Source: Kofleriaceae bacterium
GTDB taxonomy: Bacteria > Myxococcota_A > Polyangia > Haliangiales > Haliangiaceae
Direction of reading: 5' to 3'
Length of the DNA stretch: 49,210 bases
Assembly (NCBI GenBank): GCA_013368795.1
Contig: JABFXX010000144.1
Span: 1 to 49,210 of the forward strand
Shown here: positions 23,340 to 32,008 of the stretch, piece after piece
Position numbering within the stretch: position 1 is the stretch's first letter
Layout of the letters: the number at the start of each line of letters is the position of its first letter
The notes under the pieces: model-generated
Databases searched by the model: none
What the model was told of the DNA's origin: nothing
Seen by the model: only the letters and a program-made list of their open reading frames with translations
Made by a program: the position numbers and the translations under genes

Positions 23340-23858
23340 ATGCAGACAGCGCAAGACCTCGACCTGGAACAGACCCGCGCGTACGTGAAGTCGGTCGCGA
23401 TGAAGTACGTGCGCAACGAACAAGATGCGGATGACGTCGCGCAGGACGCGATGCTCTTGGCCCATCGCTATCGCGACTCGTTCCGTGGCGAGTCCCGCTT
23501 TTCGACCTGGCTTTACCGAGTGACCGCGACCGCGGCGCTGATGTTCCTGCGCCGCCAGCGCCGGCTGTCTCGCGAGGTTTCCGCGAGCACGGCGACCGAC
23601 GAGGATGGAACGCCGTGGCTGGAGCGTCAGCCTGCAGCGACCGACACGCGCGCCGAGGTGATGGCTCGCAGCGAGCTCGATGATGTCCGTCAGGCCGTCG
23701 CCGAGCTCGGCGCGAAGTATCCCGCCGTGTTCTGGAAGCGCTACGGCGAGGGCCGCACCGAGACCGAGATCGCGCGCGAGCTCGGCATCTCTGTCGCCGC
23801 CGTGAAGACGCGCGCGTTCCGTGGCCGTCAGGCCGCGCTCCGCGCCGTCGCGCGCTGA
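23340..23858 (+). CDS. ECF-family RNA polymerase sigma factor
   Basis: 172 residues, the two-domain size of ECF sigmas. Region 2 (about 12-75): YVRNEQDADDVAQDAMLLAH, then FRGESRFSTWLYRVTATAAL and FLRRQRR, covering the -10 recognition helix. A 30-residue acidic linker follows. Region 4 (about 118-170): AVAELGAKYPAVFWKRYGEG, TETEIARELGISVAAVKTRA and FRGRQAAL, the -35-binding helix-turn-helix. No anti-sigma gene is adjacent, unlike most ECF loci. This fits control at the level of transcription by the divergent sigma-54 activator. A promoter-like site for an ECF factor occurs just downstream. Confidence 0.95.
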   Translation: MQTAQDLDLEQTRAYVKSVAMKYVRNEQDADDVAQDAMLLAHRYRDSFRGESRFSTWLYRVTATAALMFLRRQRRLSREVSASTATDEDGTPWLERQPAATDTRAEVMARSELDDVRQAVAELGAKYPAVFWKRYGEGRTETEIARELGISVAAVKTRAFRGRQAALRAVAR

Positions 23859-23882
23859 GCGTTTATCGCGTGTCCGCCCGGC

Positions 23883-23906
23883 GAACGCGGGTGTGGGCGT
23901 AGGTCC
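23883..23906 (+). promoter_or_regulatory. Candidate ECF-type promoter
   Basis: GAAC, a 16-base spacer and GTCC resemble the common ECF layout (GGAAC-N15-17-GTC). It lies between the ECF sigma gene and the next gene, about 70 bases before that gene's ATG. A chance match is possible in so GC-rich a background. Confidence 0.3.
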
Positions 23907-23975
23907 ACGGCCGAGGCCAACTGGCCGCATCGCCTGCGCTCTCGGCCTGGCCTGGAGGTCGCAATACCTGCGCTC

Positions 23976-24524
23976 ATGATGCTCGCCATCCTGCCGCTGG
24001 TTGCTGCGTCGCTCGGCTCGCCCGACGACACGGTCGTGACCACGTCGCCGCGCTCGGCGCAGGTCCGGCTTGCCGATCTGCTCGCAGACGCCGACGAGAT
24101 CGACGCAGTTCGCGCGCACCATCAGACATTCACGTTCGCGATCGTCCGCGGCGACGAGCCCTACTCCATCGTCGCATCGACGAATGCCGAGGGTGACGTC
24201 GTCGACGTCGTGCTGCGCGACCGCGTCGCCACCGACCGCGATCTCGGCACGCTCTCGTGGCTGTCGGACACGATGAAGCAGACCATCGCGGTGACGAACC
24301 TCGACGTCGACGAGGACGGCGCGGTCACGCTGACGACCGCCGACGGCCAGCACTACATGGCGATCCCCGGGCGCGGCTCGGGCGGACCGTCGGAGCGCGA
24401 CGAGGACATGGTCCCGCGCCACGGCGGCGACGACGACGAGGACGACCTGCGTGCCGGTACGGATACCAACACCGCCGCCGAGGCGAGGTTCGCGGCGCAG
24501 GTCGCGTCGGACCCACGCGGCTAG
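23976..24524 (+). CDS. Exported acidic protein of unknown function
   Basis: 182 residues. A short hydrophobic N-terminus (MMLAILPLVAASLGS) suggests a signal peptide. The middle (about 30-135) is an alternating alpha/beta domain: VRLADLLADADEIDAVRAHH, FTFAIVRGDEPYSIVAST, GDVVDVVLRDRV, TIAVTNLDVDEDGAVTLTT, DGQHYMAI. The C-terminal 45 residues are strongly acidic and disordered (GGDDDEDD). I recognise no family. It is the first gene after the ECF sigma factor and the obvious candidate target. A second in-frame ATG at 23979 is equally usable. It lacks the zinc or membrane features of an anti-sigma. Confidence 0.7.
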   Translation: MMLAILPLVAASLGSPDDTVVTTSPRSAQVRLADLLADADEIDAVRAHHQTFTFAIVRGDEPYSIVASTNAEGDVVDVVLRDRVATDRDLGTLSWLSDTMKQTIAVTNLDVDEDGAVTLTTADGQHYMAIPGRGSGGPSERDEDMVPRHGGDDDEDDLRAGTDTNTAAEARFAAQVASDPRG

Positions 24525-24530
24525 CTCGAT

Positions 24531-24548
24531 CGGGTCCGGCCGAACCCG
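24531..24548 (+). terminator. Hairpin after the exported acidic protein
   Basis: CGGGTCCGGCCGAACCCG is an 18-base near-perfect inverted repeat (one mismatched pair) starting 6 bases after the stop codon. There is no T-run, so it could be a Rho-assisted terminator or mRNA 3'-end protector. Confidence 0.3.
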
Positions 24549-24651
24549 ACAGCGCCGACGGGTGCGAGGCAAGTGCGCGACTTGCCATCGCCGACGAGCT
24601 GGCCTCGCGGCTGCACAAGGACCGCCCCGTTCCAACGGAGGCACTCAGGTC

Positions 24652-25188
24652 ATGAAGGCAAGCAAGTTCATCGTTCTCGTCGGCGGTATCCTCGGCATCC
24701 TTTCGTTCTTTCTCCCGCTCGTCTCGGTCGAGCGCCACGGCGCGACAGCCTCGGTGAGTGCATTCCAGGTCATCAAGGGGCTCGACGAGGTCGAGGTCGC
24801 CGTCGACCAGGCGGGCGCGCGGCGCGCGATCGATGTCGAGACCAGCGCGGGTGCGAAGAAGGACATCGGCGCGATGAAAGGCATCGTCATGGCGATCTTC
24901 GCGCCTGCCGTACTGCTCGCCCTGATCGGCGGCCTCGGCGTCGCGCGCAAGCGTTTCGGTCGCGGCGCGGGCGCGTTCTCGCTGCTGCTCGGCCTCGTCG
25001 GTCTCGGCATCGCCGCGATCCTGAAGAGCGCGGCCGAGGGCGATGGGGGCGTTGGCCTGACGCTGCTCCTCGTCACCGGCGCCGCCGGTGTCGTCGGTGG
25101 CCTCGCGGCGCTCGTCAAGCCCGAGCGCGCCCAGGCGCAGACGCCGGGCCTCGCAACGGTCCCCGCGCCGGTCCGCGCTGCCGCGTAG
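24652..25188 (+). CDS. Small integral membrane protein, four predicted TM helices
   Basis: The ATG at 24652 follows GGAG by 11 bases and starts directly in a TM helix (KFIVLVGGILGILSFFLPLV); in-frame sequence upstream belongs to other genes. 178 residues. Helix 1 is followed by a periplasm-sized soluble loop (about 25-80, containing VSAFQVIKGLDEVEVAVDQAG). Helices 2-4 are close together (GIVMAIFAPAVLLALIGGLG, AFSLLLGLVGLGIAAIL, LTLLLVTGAAGVVGGLAAL), with a short C-tail. No family recognised. Confidence 0.78.
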   Translation: MKASKFIVLVGGILGILSFFLPLVSVERHGATASVSAFQVIKGLDEVEVAVDQAGARRAIDVETSAGAKKDIGAMKGIVMAIFAPAVLLALIGGLGVARKRFGRGAGAFSLLLGLVGLGIAAILKSAAEGDGGVGLTLLLVTGAAGVVGGLAALVKPERAQAQTPGLATVPAPVRAAA

Positions 25189-25210
25189 CTTCGGGTCGAA
25201 CGGGCCACTC

Positions 25211-25261
25211 GCGACGGCAACTCGACCCGGTCGATCGGGCCGCCGCGATGGCAACTCGACC
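25211..25261 (+). repeat. Short direct repeat in the intergenic gap
   Basis: GCGACGGCAACTCGACC (25211-25227) and GCGATGGCAACTCGACC (25245-25261) differ at one base and are 34 bases apart. A CCCG/CGGG stem-loop (CCCGGTCGATCGGG) lies between them. The 135-base gap otherwise shows nothing recognisable. Confidence 0.5.
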
Positions 25262-25323
25262 TCCGCGCCGAGAGACGCTCCACGTCCCTCGGCGCGTCGT
25301 CGTTTTCGGGCTAGGGTCGCGCC

Positions 25324-26190
25324 GTGGCGAAGGCCAAACCCGATCCGCGCACCGATCCGGATGTTCCGCAGGGAATGTCGATCGAGCTGCTCCAGGACCT
25401 GCACCTGCTCACGCGCGAAGGTCAGCTCAACGCCGACGCGCGTCGCAAGCTCAAGCAGATTCGCCACCTCGTCGGCCTGCTCCGGCCCGCGCTGGACGAC
25501 GCGCTCGCGCGCAATCCCGAGCCGTCGATCGTCGACTGCGGCGCCGGCAAGAGCTACCTCGGTGCCCTGCTCTACTCGCTCGTGCTCGGCCCCGCCGGCC
25601 GCGGCAAGCTGACTGCGATCGAGGCGCGGCCCGAGCTCTCGCAACAGGCCGCCGCCCGCGCCGCGCGCTTCGGCCAGGATCGGTTCGAGGTCGCGACCGG
25701 TGCGATCGGCACGTTCATCGGCGTCGACGGCGCGAAGCGGCCGAACGTCGTCACCGCGCTGCACGCGTGCGACACCGCGACCGACGACGCGCTCGTCCTC
25801 GCGATCGCGAACAACGCCGATCACGTCGCCGTCGTGCCGTGCTGCCAGGCCGAGGTCGCGCGCCAGCTCGAGTCGTCCAAGCCAAGCGATCCGGTCAACG
25901 CCGCACTGTTCGCGCATCCGCTCCATCGCCGCGAGTTCGGCTCGCACCTCACGAACGTGATCCGCGGCCTCGTGCTCGAAGCACACGGCTACAAGGTCAC
26001 CGTCACCGAGCTCGTCGGCTGGGAGCACTCCGCGAAGAACGAGCTGATCCTCGCCAGGCGCGTGAACCGTTTCGATCGCCGCGCACGCGAGACGCTGCGC
26101 GCGCTGCTCGAGCGCTATCAGGTCGAGCCCGCACTCGTGCGCGAGCTGACCGCACGCGGCCTCGATCCCCGCGCCGAGCCGACCAGCTAG
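25324..26190 (+). CDS. Class I SAM-dependent methyltransferase (Methyltransf_32-like)
   Basis: 288 residues with a GTG start. After a 65-residue helical lead comes the SAM-binding motif SIVDCGAGKSYLGALL (about 68-83), the acidic strand end LTAIEARPEL, and NVVTALHACDTATDDAL. The VAVVPCCQAEVA block (about 166-177) with its paired Cys is characteristic of the Methyltransf_32 group, related to eukaryotic METTL25/RRNAD1. A C-terminal helical part follows. Substrate (RNA or protein) unknown. Cytosolic. Its stop is 3 bases from the convergent lipoprotein gene. Confidence 0.85.
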   Translation: MAKAKPDPRTDPDVPQGMSIELLQDLHLLTREGQLNADARRKLKQIRHLVGLLRPALDDALARNPEPSIVDCGAGKSYLGALLYSLVLGPAGRGKLTAIEARPELSQQAAARAARFGQDRFEVATGAIGTFIGVDGAKRPNVVTALHACDTATDDALVLAIANNADHVAVVPCCQAEVARQLESSKPSDPVNAALFAHPLHRREFGSHLTNVIRGLVLEAHGYKVTVTELVGWEHSAKNELILARRVNRFDRRARETLRALLERYQVEPALVRELTARGLDPRAEPTS

Positions 26191-26192
26191 CG

Positions 26193-26597
26193 TCACCGCG
26201 GCGTATCGACGGTCCACCACAGGATCGGCGAATCGATGTCGAGCCGCACGCTCGTCACCGATCGGATCTCCGGGCCGAGCGACCACGCGTAGATCCGGCC
26301 GCGATAGACGCCCCAGTGCCGGACGTCGAGCGTCAGCCCACCGAGCCGACACGGCACCGAGCCGGAGACCTCCCCGCCGTCGTCGTCCTCGAGCTCCACG
26401 ACGACGCGATGATCGTCCTCGCCGCACTGGAGCGGATCCCACGAGGCGACCACGCGCGCCGGCGGTTCGAACGGCGGCGGCTCCATGTCGACGCACGCTC
26501 CGAACAGGAGCCAGAACGTGGCGGTCATGATCAGCGTCGAGCCAATCCAGGTGAAGAACGCGAGAACAGGATGCTGAGAGGCGTCGTGGATCTGCAT
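26193..26597 (-). CDS. Membrane-anchored or lipid-anchored small protein
   Basis: The ATG at 26597 gives 134 residues beginning MQIHDASQHPVLAFFTWIGS; a later Met (MTATFWLLFGAC) would give a more classic signal peptide with lipobox FGAC. The mature part is a beta-rich domain: ARVVASWDPLQC, HRVVVELEDDDGGEVSGSVPC, LGGLTLDVRHWGVYRGRIYAW, VTSVRLDIDSPILWW. Its two-Cys layout resembles the lipoprotein at 16271-16702. Function unknown. It is convergent with the methyltransferase gene. Confidence 0.65.
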   Translation of the reverse strand: MQIHDASQHPVLAFFTWIGSTLIMTATFWLLFGACVDMEPPPFEPPARVVASWDPLQCGEDDHRVVVELEDDDGGEVSGSVPCRLGGLTLDVRHWGVYRGRIYAWSLGPEIRSVTSVRLDIDSPILWWTVDTPR

Positions 26598-26786
26598 GAT
26601 GGCCGCGGCCCATCGCAACCGCGAGGCCAGCGCAGCGCGCGCTGAACTGCGCGAGATCATGAAGGGCCACGGCACGGGCGATGTCCGCGTCCGCCGAACG
26701 CCGGACACGTCGTCCGACGGTCGGCGTCAGGCACCGTGTCATGCGCGCACTCTTGCCGCGTCGCGATGCGGCGCCACGCTGGAGAC

Positions 26787-27173
26787 ATGCCTGAAAAGCA
26801 GACGGTCAAGCGTGCGAAGGCAGACCTCCGGCGCGGCAAGAAACCGACGACCGCGGCCGGCGAGTTCGTTCGCGAGGAGATCGAGCACATTCGCCGCGGC
26901 AAGCACGGCGCGCGCTCGACGAAGCAGGCGATCGCGATCGGCCTCTCGAAGGCTCGGCGTTCCGGCGTTCAGCTACCGCCGCGCCGCGGTAAGGGACACG
27001 ATCAGGACGTCCGCGCCCTCGCCAAGGGCCGCCAGCACAAGCGGCCGTCGCGCACGCGGTCGAAGGCGACGGAGCGCGCGCTGAAGCGCGAGCCGCATCG
27101 CGCCGCCTCGAAGTCGGCGCTCTCGAAGCAGGCGAAGTCGTCCGCGCGCCGGCGCAAGCGCTCGCGTCGCTAG
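26787..27173 (+). CDS. Very basic DUF6496-like protein
   Basis: The ATG at 26787 follows GGAGA by a few bases. 128 residues. The first 60 (MPEKQTVKRAKADLRRGKKP, TTAAGEFVREEIEHIRRGKH, STKQAIAIGLSKARRSGV) fit the DUF6496 pattern with its KQAIAIGLSKAR core. The C-terminal half is almost all Lys/Arg/Ser/Ala and ends KRSRR, like a histone-H1-type tail. Nucleic-acid binding is a reasonable inference. The gene shares its TAG with the opposite gene's TAG in the palindrome CTAG, so the two convergent genes overlap by 4 bases. Confidence 0.75.
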   Translation: MPEKQTVKRAKADLRRGKKPTTAAGEFVREEIEHIRRGKHGARSTKQAIAIGLSKARRSGVQLPPRRGKGHDQDVRALAKGRQHKRPSRTRSKATERALKREPHRAASKSALSKQAKSSARRRKRSRR

Positions 27174-28723
27174 GACCGCGATTCGCCGGTGGTGATCGCG
27201 CCTGCGAGCGCGCGCGACAGCGTATCGGGCGAGTACGGCTTCGGGATGAAGCCGCGCGCGCCGGCGTCGAGCAGCGCCTGGACGTCCTCGTTCACGGCGT
27301 AGCCCGACATCAGGAGCACGATCACGTTCGGATCGATCTCGCGCATCGCGGCGAACGTGGCGGCGCCGTTCATGCCCGGCATGATCATGTCGAGGACGAC
27401 GGCGCGGATCATCGCGCGGTGCACGCGGAACAGCCCGACCGCCTCCATGCCGCTGCCCGCTTCGTGCGTCAGGTAGCCGAGGCCGCGCAGCGTCTTGGCG
27501 ACCGCGGCGCGGACGATCGGATCGTCATCGACGACGAGGATCGTGCCCGTCCCCGGCTCGATGGTCACGCCTGAGCCGGGGTTCGGCGCATCGGCTGGCT
27601 GCGTGGCGGCCGGGAAGCTCGCGCGCAGCGTCGCGCCCTCGCCGTCGAGGCCCGTGTCGATCTCGATCGTGCCGCCGTGGCTCTCGACGATACCGAACAC
27701 GGTCGCGAGGCCAAGACCGGTGCCGCGGTTCGCGCCGTGCGTCTTCGTCGTGAAGTACGGCTCGAACACGCGATCGCGGATCTCCGGCGGGATGCCGGGG
27801 CCATCGTCGGACACCTCGAGAATCACCTGCGAGCCCCGCGTTCGGGTGCGCACGCAAACGCGGCCGCCCTTGTCCTTCACCGCGTCGCGCGCGTTGACGA
27901 CGAGGTTCATCACGACCTGTTCGAGCTGCGACGCGTCGCCGACGACCGTCCCCCGCTCGGTTGCCGCGAGGTCGAACTCGATCTCGACGCCGGTCAGCGT
28001 GCGCGTCAGAAGCTCGCGCATCGCACCGATGACCTCGTTGAGCGCGACCGGCATCGCGCGGTGCTTGCCGCGCCGTGCGAACCCGAGCAGCGATCGCGTC
28101 AGTACCGCCGACCGCTCGGTGACATCGTCGATCATCTTCAGCGACGCGAGCTTCTGCTCGTCGGCCTCGGTCGCGGCGAGCTCGGCCGCGAGCAGTTTGA
28201 TGCCAAAGATCAGGTTGTTGAAGTCGTGCGCGATGCCGCCGGCCAGCGTGCCGACCGCCTCGAGCCGCTGGGCGCGCCGCAGTCGCGCGTCCGCCTCCGC
28301 GCTCGCCTGCTCGGCCTCGATCTGCTTCGTGATGTCGAAGAACGCGATCACGACGTGCGTGATCACTCCCGCCTTGTTCATCACCGGCCGTCCGAACGCG
28401 CGGACGTGAACGGTCGTCCTGTCCGGCCGGCGGATCATGATGTCGTCGTTGACGACGACGCGCTTCTCGACGAGCGCACGCACGAACGGCAGCCGGTCTT
28501 CCGGATAAGGTCGACCGTCGCGCGTCAGGATTCCATAGGGCTCGCTGTAGGCGCCGACGTGGACGTCGTCTCGCTGCCCTTGGCCCATGATCTCCGCGAA
28601 CGTGTGGTTCGTGTAGATCTCCTCGCCGTTCGGCGCGCGCGCGACCCAGATGCCGACGGGCAGATCATCCGCGAGGGCGTGGATGATGTCCTGGTCGGAC
28701 GGTACCTCGTCACCTTTTGTCAC
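27170..28723 (-). CDS. PAS-containing hybrid histidine kinase with C-terminal receiver
   Basis: 517 residues with a GTG start. PAS domain (about 10-130) with LADDLPVGIWVARAPNGEEI and a PAC-like ITHVVIAFFDITKQIEAEQA. HisKA region: AQRLEAVGTLAGGIAHDFNN, whose His is the phosphorylation site. HATPase: N-box VVMNLVVNARDAV, G1 VSDDGPGI, F-box PYFTTK and G2 GTGLGLATV. The C-terminal receiver (about 395-510) has ILVVDDDPIV, phospho-Asp VVLDMIMPG and Lys in FIPKPYS. No membrane helix, so it is cytosolic. This GGIAHDFNN subgroup often relays to a separate regulator; the partner is not evident here. Confidence 0.94.
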   Translation of the reverse strand: MTKGDEVPSDQDIIHALADDLPVGIWVARAPNGEEIYTNHTFAEIMGQGQRDDVHVGAYSEPYGILTRDGRPYPEDRLPFVRALVEKRVVVNDDIMIRRPDRTTVHVRAFGRPVMNKAGVITHVVIAFFDITKQIEAEQASAEADARLRRAQRLEAVGTLAGGIAHDFNNLIFGIKLLAAELAATEADEQKLASLKMIDDVTERSAVLTRSLLGFARRGKHRAMPVALNEVIGAMRELLTRTLTGVEIEFDLAATERGTVVGDASQLEQVVMNLVVNARDAVKDKGGRVCVRTRTRGSQVILEVSDDGPGIPPEIRDRVFEPYFTTKTHGANRGTGLGLATVFGIVESHGGTIEIDTGLDGEGATLRASFPAATQPADAPNPGSGVTIEPGTGTILVVDDDPIVRAAVAKTLRGLGYLTHEAGSGMEAVGLFRVHRAMIRAVVLDMIMPGMNGAATFAAMREIDPNVIVLLMSGYAVNEDVQALLDAGARGFIPKPYSPDTLSRALAGAITTGESRS

Positions 28724-28745
28724 GCCGCACCCTCATATCACGCGC

Positions 28746-29300
28746 TCAGTGACCGGTGCTGGCGTGCGCCCGACCGAGGTGACCGAGGATGTTCGCGAGG
28801 TCGTCGGCGTGCTCCTCTTCAACGGCGAGGATCTCCTCGATCATGCGGCGGGTTGTCACGTCGTCGTTACCGAGCCACCGGACGATCTCAGAATAGGTCG
28901 AGATGGCGATGCGCTCCGCGATGAGGTCCTCACGGATCATCTCCTCGAGCGTGTCCGCCTCCTCGTACTGTGCGTGGCTGCGCGTCGCGAGCCCGTCCGG
29001 GTTGTAGTTCGGACGACCGTTCAGCTCGGTGATCCGCTTCGCGACCATGTCAGCGTGACCTTGTTCCTGATTGGCGTGCTCGAGGAACTCGGCGGCCACG
29101 GCCTGGGCGTGGATGCCCTGGGCCATGTAGTAGTGGTTCTTGTAGCGAAGCGTGCAGACGATCTCCGTCGCCAGCACCTCGTTGAGGACCTCGATGACCT
29201 TTTCGCGGTCGGCGCCGTAGCTCGCCGTGACCGCACCGTCCTCCATCTTCTCGCGGGCGCGCCTGCGGATCTCCTCGATGTCAGCCTTGAAGGTGTTCAT
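28746..29300 (-). CDS. Ferritin-like protein (bacterioferritin type)
   Basis: The ATG at 29300 starts MNTFKADIEEIRRRAREKME; 33 further in-frame codons upstream lack support. 184 residues, four-helix diiron fold. Helix A has VLNEVLATEIVCTLRYKNHY and helix B FLEHANQEQGHADMVAKRI (ExxH), with a central insert, then MIREDLIAERIAISTYSEIV and MIEEILAVEEEHADDLANIL (a second ExxH). The paired Glu/ExxH motifs supply the diiron site. Likely iron storage or oxidative-stress protection. The bacterioferritin heme Met was not located. Divergent from the UbiB-type gene. Confidence 0.88.
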   Translation of the reverse strand: MNTFKADIEEIRRRAREKMEDGAVTASYGADREKVIEVLNEVLATEIVCTLRYKNHYYMAQGIHAQAVAAEFLEHANQEQGHADMVAKRITELNGRPNYNPDGLATRSHAQYEEADTLEEMIREDLIAERIAISTYSEIVRWLGNDDVTTRRMIEEILAVEEEHADDLANILGHLGRAHASTGH

Positions 29301-29431
29301 AGGATCCGCCTCGCTCCAAGATCCGCGCCTTTGGCACGCGGCCGCATTTGCGGCACAACGTTGCGAAATTCCCCCGGCTACCCCGCGCGGTACTGACACA
29401 CGTGCGCCCCGGCCCGGTAGGATGCTCCGCG

Positions 29432-30757
29432 GTGCTGCGCTGGCCAGGAAACTTCCTCCACTTCCTGTTCCTGCTCGTCGTGGTGATCGTGGGCGGCGTC
29501 GCGTACCTGATCGCGCGGCTCGGGCTCGCGCTGTTCGTGTGGGGACCGCGACGCGGCCCCGCCGTCGGGACGCTGCGCGGCTGGATGCTCAAGCACGCGA
29601 TGTCGACGCTCGGCGCGACGTTCATCAAGCTCGGCCAGGTGATGTCGACGCGGCCGGACCTGTTCGCGCCCGAGGTCATCGACCAGCTCCGCTCGCTCCA
29701 GGACCGCATCCCGCCGTTTCCGTTCCGCAAGGTCAAGGCGGTCATCGAGGCCGACTTCGGCAAGCCGCTCGACGAGCTGTTCAGCGAGCTCGACGAGAAA
29801 CCGGTCGCCGCCGCCTCGGTCGCCCAGGTCCACCGCGCGCGCCTCCGCGATGGCGGCCACGAGGTCGCGGTCAAGGTCCTCCGGCCCGGCGTCCGCCGCC
29901 AGGTCGAGCGCGACCAGGTCATCCTGATCGCGTTCGCGCGCGTGATCGCGCTCCATCCCGGCTGGCGTCGCTCCGATCCGGTCGGCCACACGCGCCACTT
30001 CATCGAGGCGATCCACGACCAGACCGACCTCGGGATCGAGGCCGCGAACTACGTCCGCTTCCACGCCAACTTCAAGGGCAACGCGCGCGTCCGGTTCCCG
30101 ACCGTCTACCCCGCCCTCTGCTCGGCCCGCGTCCTGACGATGGAGTTCATCCGCGGCACGAAGGTCGACGCGCTCCCGCCCGGTCACTATCCCAAGCTCG
30201 CCGAGGCCGTCCGCACGACGTTCTTCAAGATGTGCTTCGAGGATGGCTTCGTCCACGCCGACCTCCATCCCGGCAACATGGTCGTCCAGGACGGCGACAC
30301 GATCGTCATCTACGACGTCGGCCTCGCGAGCCTCCTGCACGAGGACGTGCTCATCCAGTTCATCGACATGACGAAGTGCATCGCGATGGGCACGGCCGAC
30401 GACATCGTCACGCACCTCAAGCGCTTCCACACGTACATCGGCGAGATCGACTGGGCCGCGCTGCGCGTCGAGGTCGAGGCGTTCGCGAAGAAGTTCCGCG
30501 CGAAGGACACCGCGAAGCTCGAGTACGGCGAGCTGATCGGCGAGATGTTCGCGATCGGCCGCAAGCACAAGGTCCGCCCCGTCACCGACATGATGCTCGT
30601 GTTCGTCGCGCTGATCACCGCGCAGGGCATCGGCAAGATGCTCGAGCCCGAGCACAACGTGTTCGGTGCGGTCGCGATGTTCCTCATCCCGATCCTGCAG
30701 AAGCGCAACGAGAAGGTGCCCGACACGGCCGAGGCCCGGGCAGCGGCGACCGCATAG
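29432..30757 (+). CDS. AarF/ABC1/UbiB-family atypical kinase
   Basis: I prefer the GTG at 29432, preceded by GGTAGGA at 9 bases spacing; GTG 29402 or ATG 29348 are alternatives. 441 residues. An N-terminal TM helix (FLFLLVVVIVGGVAYLIARL) precedes the signature KxGQ (TFIKLGQVMSTRPDLF, about 65). Then the Ala-rich loop AAASVAQVH, VAVK lysine (EVAVKVLRPG), catalytic VHADLHPGN (about 275), and YDVGLA in place of DFG, keeping the Asp. The family supports ubiquinone or quinone-lipid biosynthesis through ATPase activity. Here the membrane helix sits N-terminally as well as in a hydrophobic C-terminus (VAMFLIPIL). Confidence 0.92.
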   Translation: MLRWPGNFLHFLFLLVVVIVGGVAYLIARLGLALFVWGPRRGPAVGTLRGWMLKHAMSTLGATFIKLGQVMSTRPDLFAPEVIDQLRSLQDRIPPFPFRKVKAVIEADFGKPLDELFSELDEKPVAAASVAQVHRARLRDGGHEVAVKVLRPGVRRQVERDQVILIAFARVIALHPGWRRSDPVGHTRHFIEAIHDQTDLGIEAANYVRFHANFKGNARVRFPTVYPALCSARVLTMEFIRGTKVDALPPGHYPKLAEAVRTTFFKMCFEDGFVHADLHPGNMVVQDGDTIVIYDVGLASLLHEDVLIQFIDMTKCIAMGTADDIVTHLKRFHTYIGEIDWAALRVEVEAFAKKFRAKDTAKLEYGELIGEMFAIGRKHKVRPVTDMMLVFVALITAQGIGKMLEPEHNVFGAVAMFLIPILQKRNEKVPDTAEARAAATA

Positions 30758-30789
30758 CAACTTTGCGTCCGACGAGGTGTCAGCGCTAC

Positions 30790-31962
30790 ATGCGCCTGGC
30801 CGTCGTCTCGCTTGCCGTCGCCGCGTGTGCGACGAAGCCGCCACCGTCGAGGAATCCAGGCGCCGCGTACGCAGTATCGCCGGGGCCGAGCGGGCCTCCG
30901 GCCTCGAGTCGTCCGATCGTCGGCTGGACGGTGCCACCACCGCCACCACCTCCTCCTCCGAAGGGCCCGGTCGTGACGCGTCCGGCGATCGACTTCTCGA
31001 TCTACACGCCGGACGTCCACGACCTCGTGCGCTGGCCGCTGTCCGCGATCGAGCACCCGAGCCTCGCGCCGAGGTTCGCGATCGCAGCTGCGCTTGCCCA
31101 GCCGGGCGTCGGCCTCGCGAAGCTGTGCAGCCTCGGCGCGCAGAACCGCCACGGCATCGATCTCGATCTCGCAGCCTATCTGCGCGGCTGGTGCAGCGCG
31201 CTCGCCGGCGATGGCGATGCCGCGTGCGAGCACCTCGCGCCGCTCCTCGGCTCGGCGACACCGGCGATCGCCACCGCGGTGAAGGTCGACCTCGCGAACA
31301 TCCTCGCCGACCACGGTCGCGCCGACGACGCCGAGCACTGGCTCAACCGCCACCACATCCACAGCGTCGAGCTCCTCGATCGGCTCTCGGCGGCCTACGT
31401 CGAGGTCGGGACGAATGACGACGCGCTCGCGATCAGCCGCATCGCGCGCGCCAGCGATGACCACGCGACGCTCGCGACTCGCTGCACGCGGCTCGGTCGC
31501 GAGATCGCGCTCGGCGGCGACCCGGACGGCAGCCGGCTCGAGGAGCTCGCCGCGCTCGCCGGTCCGATCGACAAGGCCTCGATCTTCGGCGACAGCACGT
31601 GCACGCGCCTCCACTACACGCTCGCGTGCTGGACGGGGCACAGCTGCACCGCATTCCTCGCGCTCCACAACGCGACCGACGACAAGCTCGAGAGGCTGCG
31701 CGAGGCCTACGATCTGTGGCCGTCTGCGCGCAGCTTCGAGGACTGGCGCGCGATCGCGAACCGCGCGAAGTACGCCATCCCGAGCGACGGTGCGGCCGCG
31801 CTCGCGCTCGCCGCGTTCGAGAACGAGATCGCGACCGACGACGTGTGCAGCGACAACGAGAAGGAGTGGCTGCGGAGGTCAGAGCGCATGCTCCGCTCCG
31901 AGGTCGCACGCACGCCGACACTCGCGCCGCAGCTCGAGCGCCTCGAGGCGCAGTGCCGGTAA
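30790..31962 (+). CDS. Repeat-helical lipoprotein, first of a tandem paralogous pair
   Basis: The ATG at 30790 begins MRLAVVSLAVAAC (lipobox VAAC); the same frame is open far upstream but there runs antisense-like within the UbiB gene. 390 residues. A Pro-rich linker with nine consecutive Pro near residue 50 leads to a helical domain of TPR/Sel1-like character: HPSLAPRFAIAAALAQPGVG, LCSLGAQNRHG, YLRGWCSALAGDGDAACEHL, NILADHGRADDAEHWLNRHH. Paired cysteines suggest periplasmic disulfides. The next gene is a clear paralog. Function unknown. Confidence 0.8.
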   Translation: MRLAVVSLAVAACATKPPPSRNPGAAYAVSPGPSGPPASSRPIVGWTVPPPPPPPPPKGPVVTRPAIDFSIYTPDVHDLVRWPLSAIEHPSLAPRFAIAAALAQPGVGLAKLCSLGAQNRHGIDLDLAAYLRGWCSALAGDGDAACEHLAPLLGSATPAIATAVKVDLANILADHGRADDAEHWLNRHHIHSVELLDRLSAAYVEVGTNDDALAISRIARASDDHATLATRCTRLGREIALGGDPDGSRLEELAALAGPIDKASIFGDSTCTRLHYTLACWTGHSCTAFLALHNATDDKLERLREAYDLWPSARSFEDWRAIANRAKYAIPSDGAAALALAAFENEIATDDVCSDNEKEWLRRSERMLRSEVARTPTLAPQLERLEAQCR

Positions 31963-32008
31963 GGCACGACTACGTCGCTCCGCGTCAGTTCGACGCTGCA
32001 GTGTCAGG

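Noticed and set aside
29364-29385. GGCACAACGTTGC resembling a sigma-54 promoter before the UbiB-type gene
   Set aside because: Spacing is GG-N9-GC, one base short of the invariant N10.
29227-30789. Long in-frame extension upstream of the 30790 lipoprotein
   Set aside because: Runs in another frame through the UbiB-type kinase; the signal peptide and lipobox at 30790 mark the real start.
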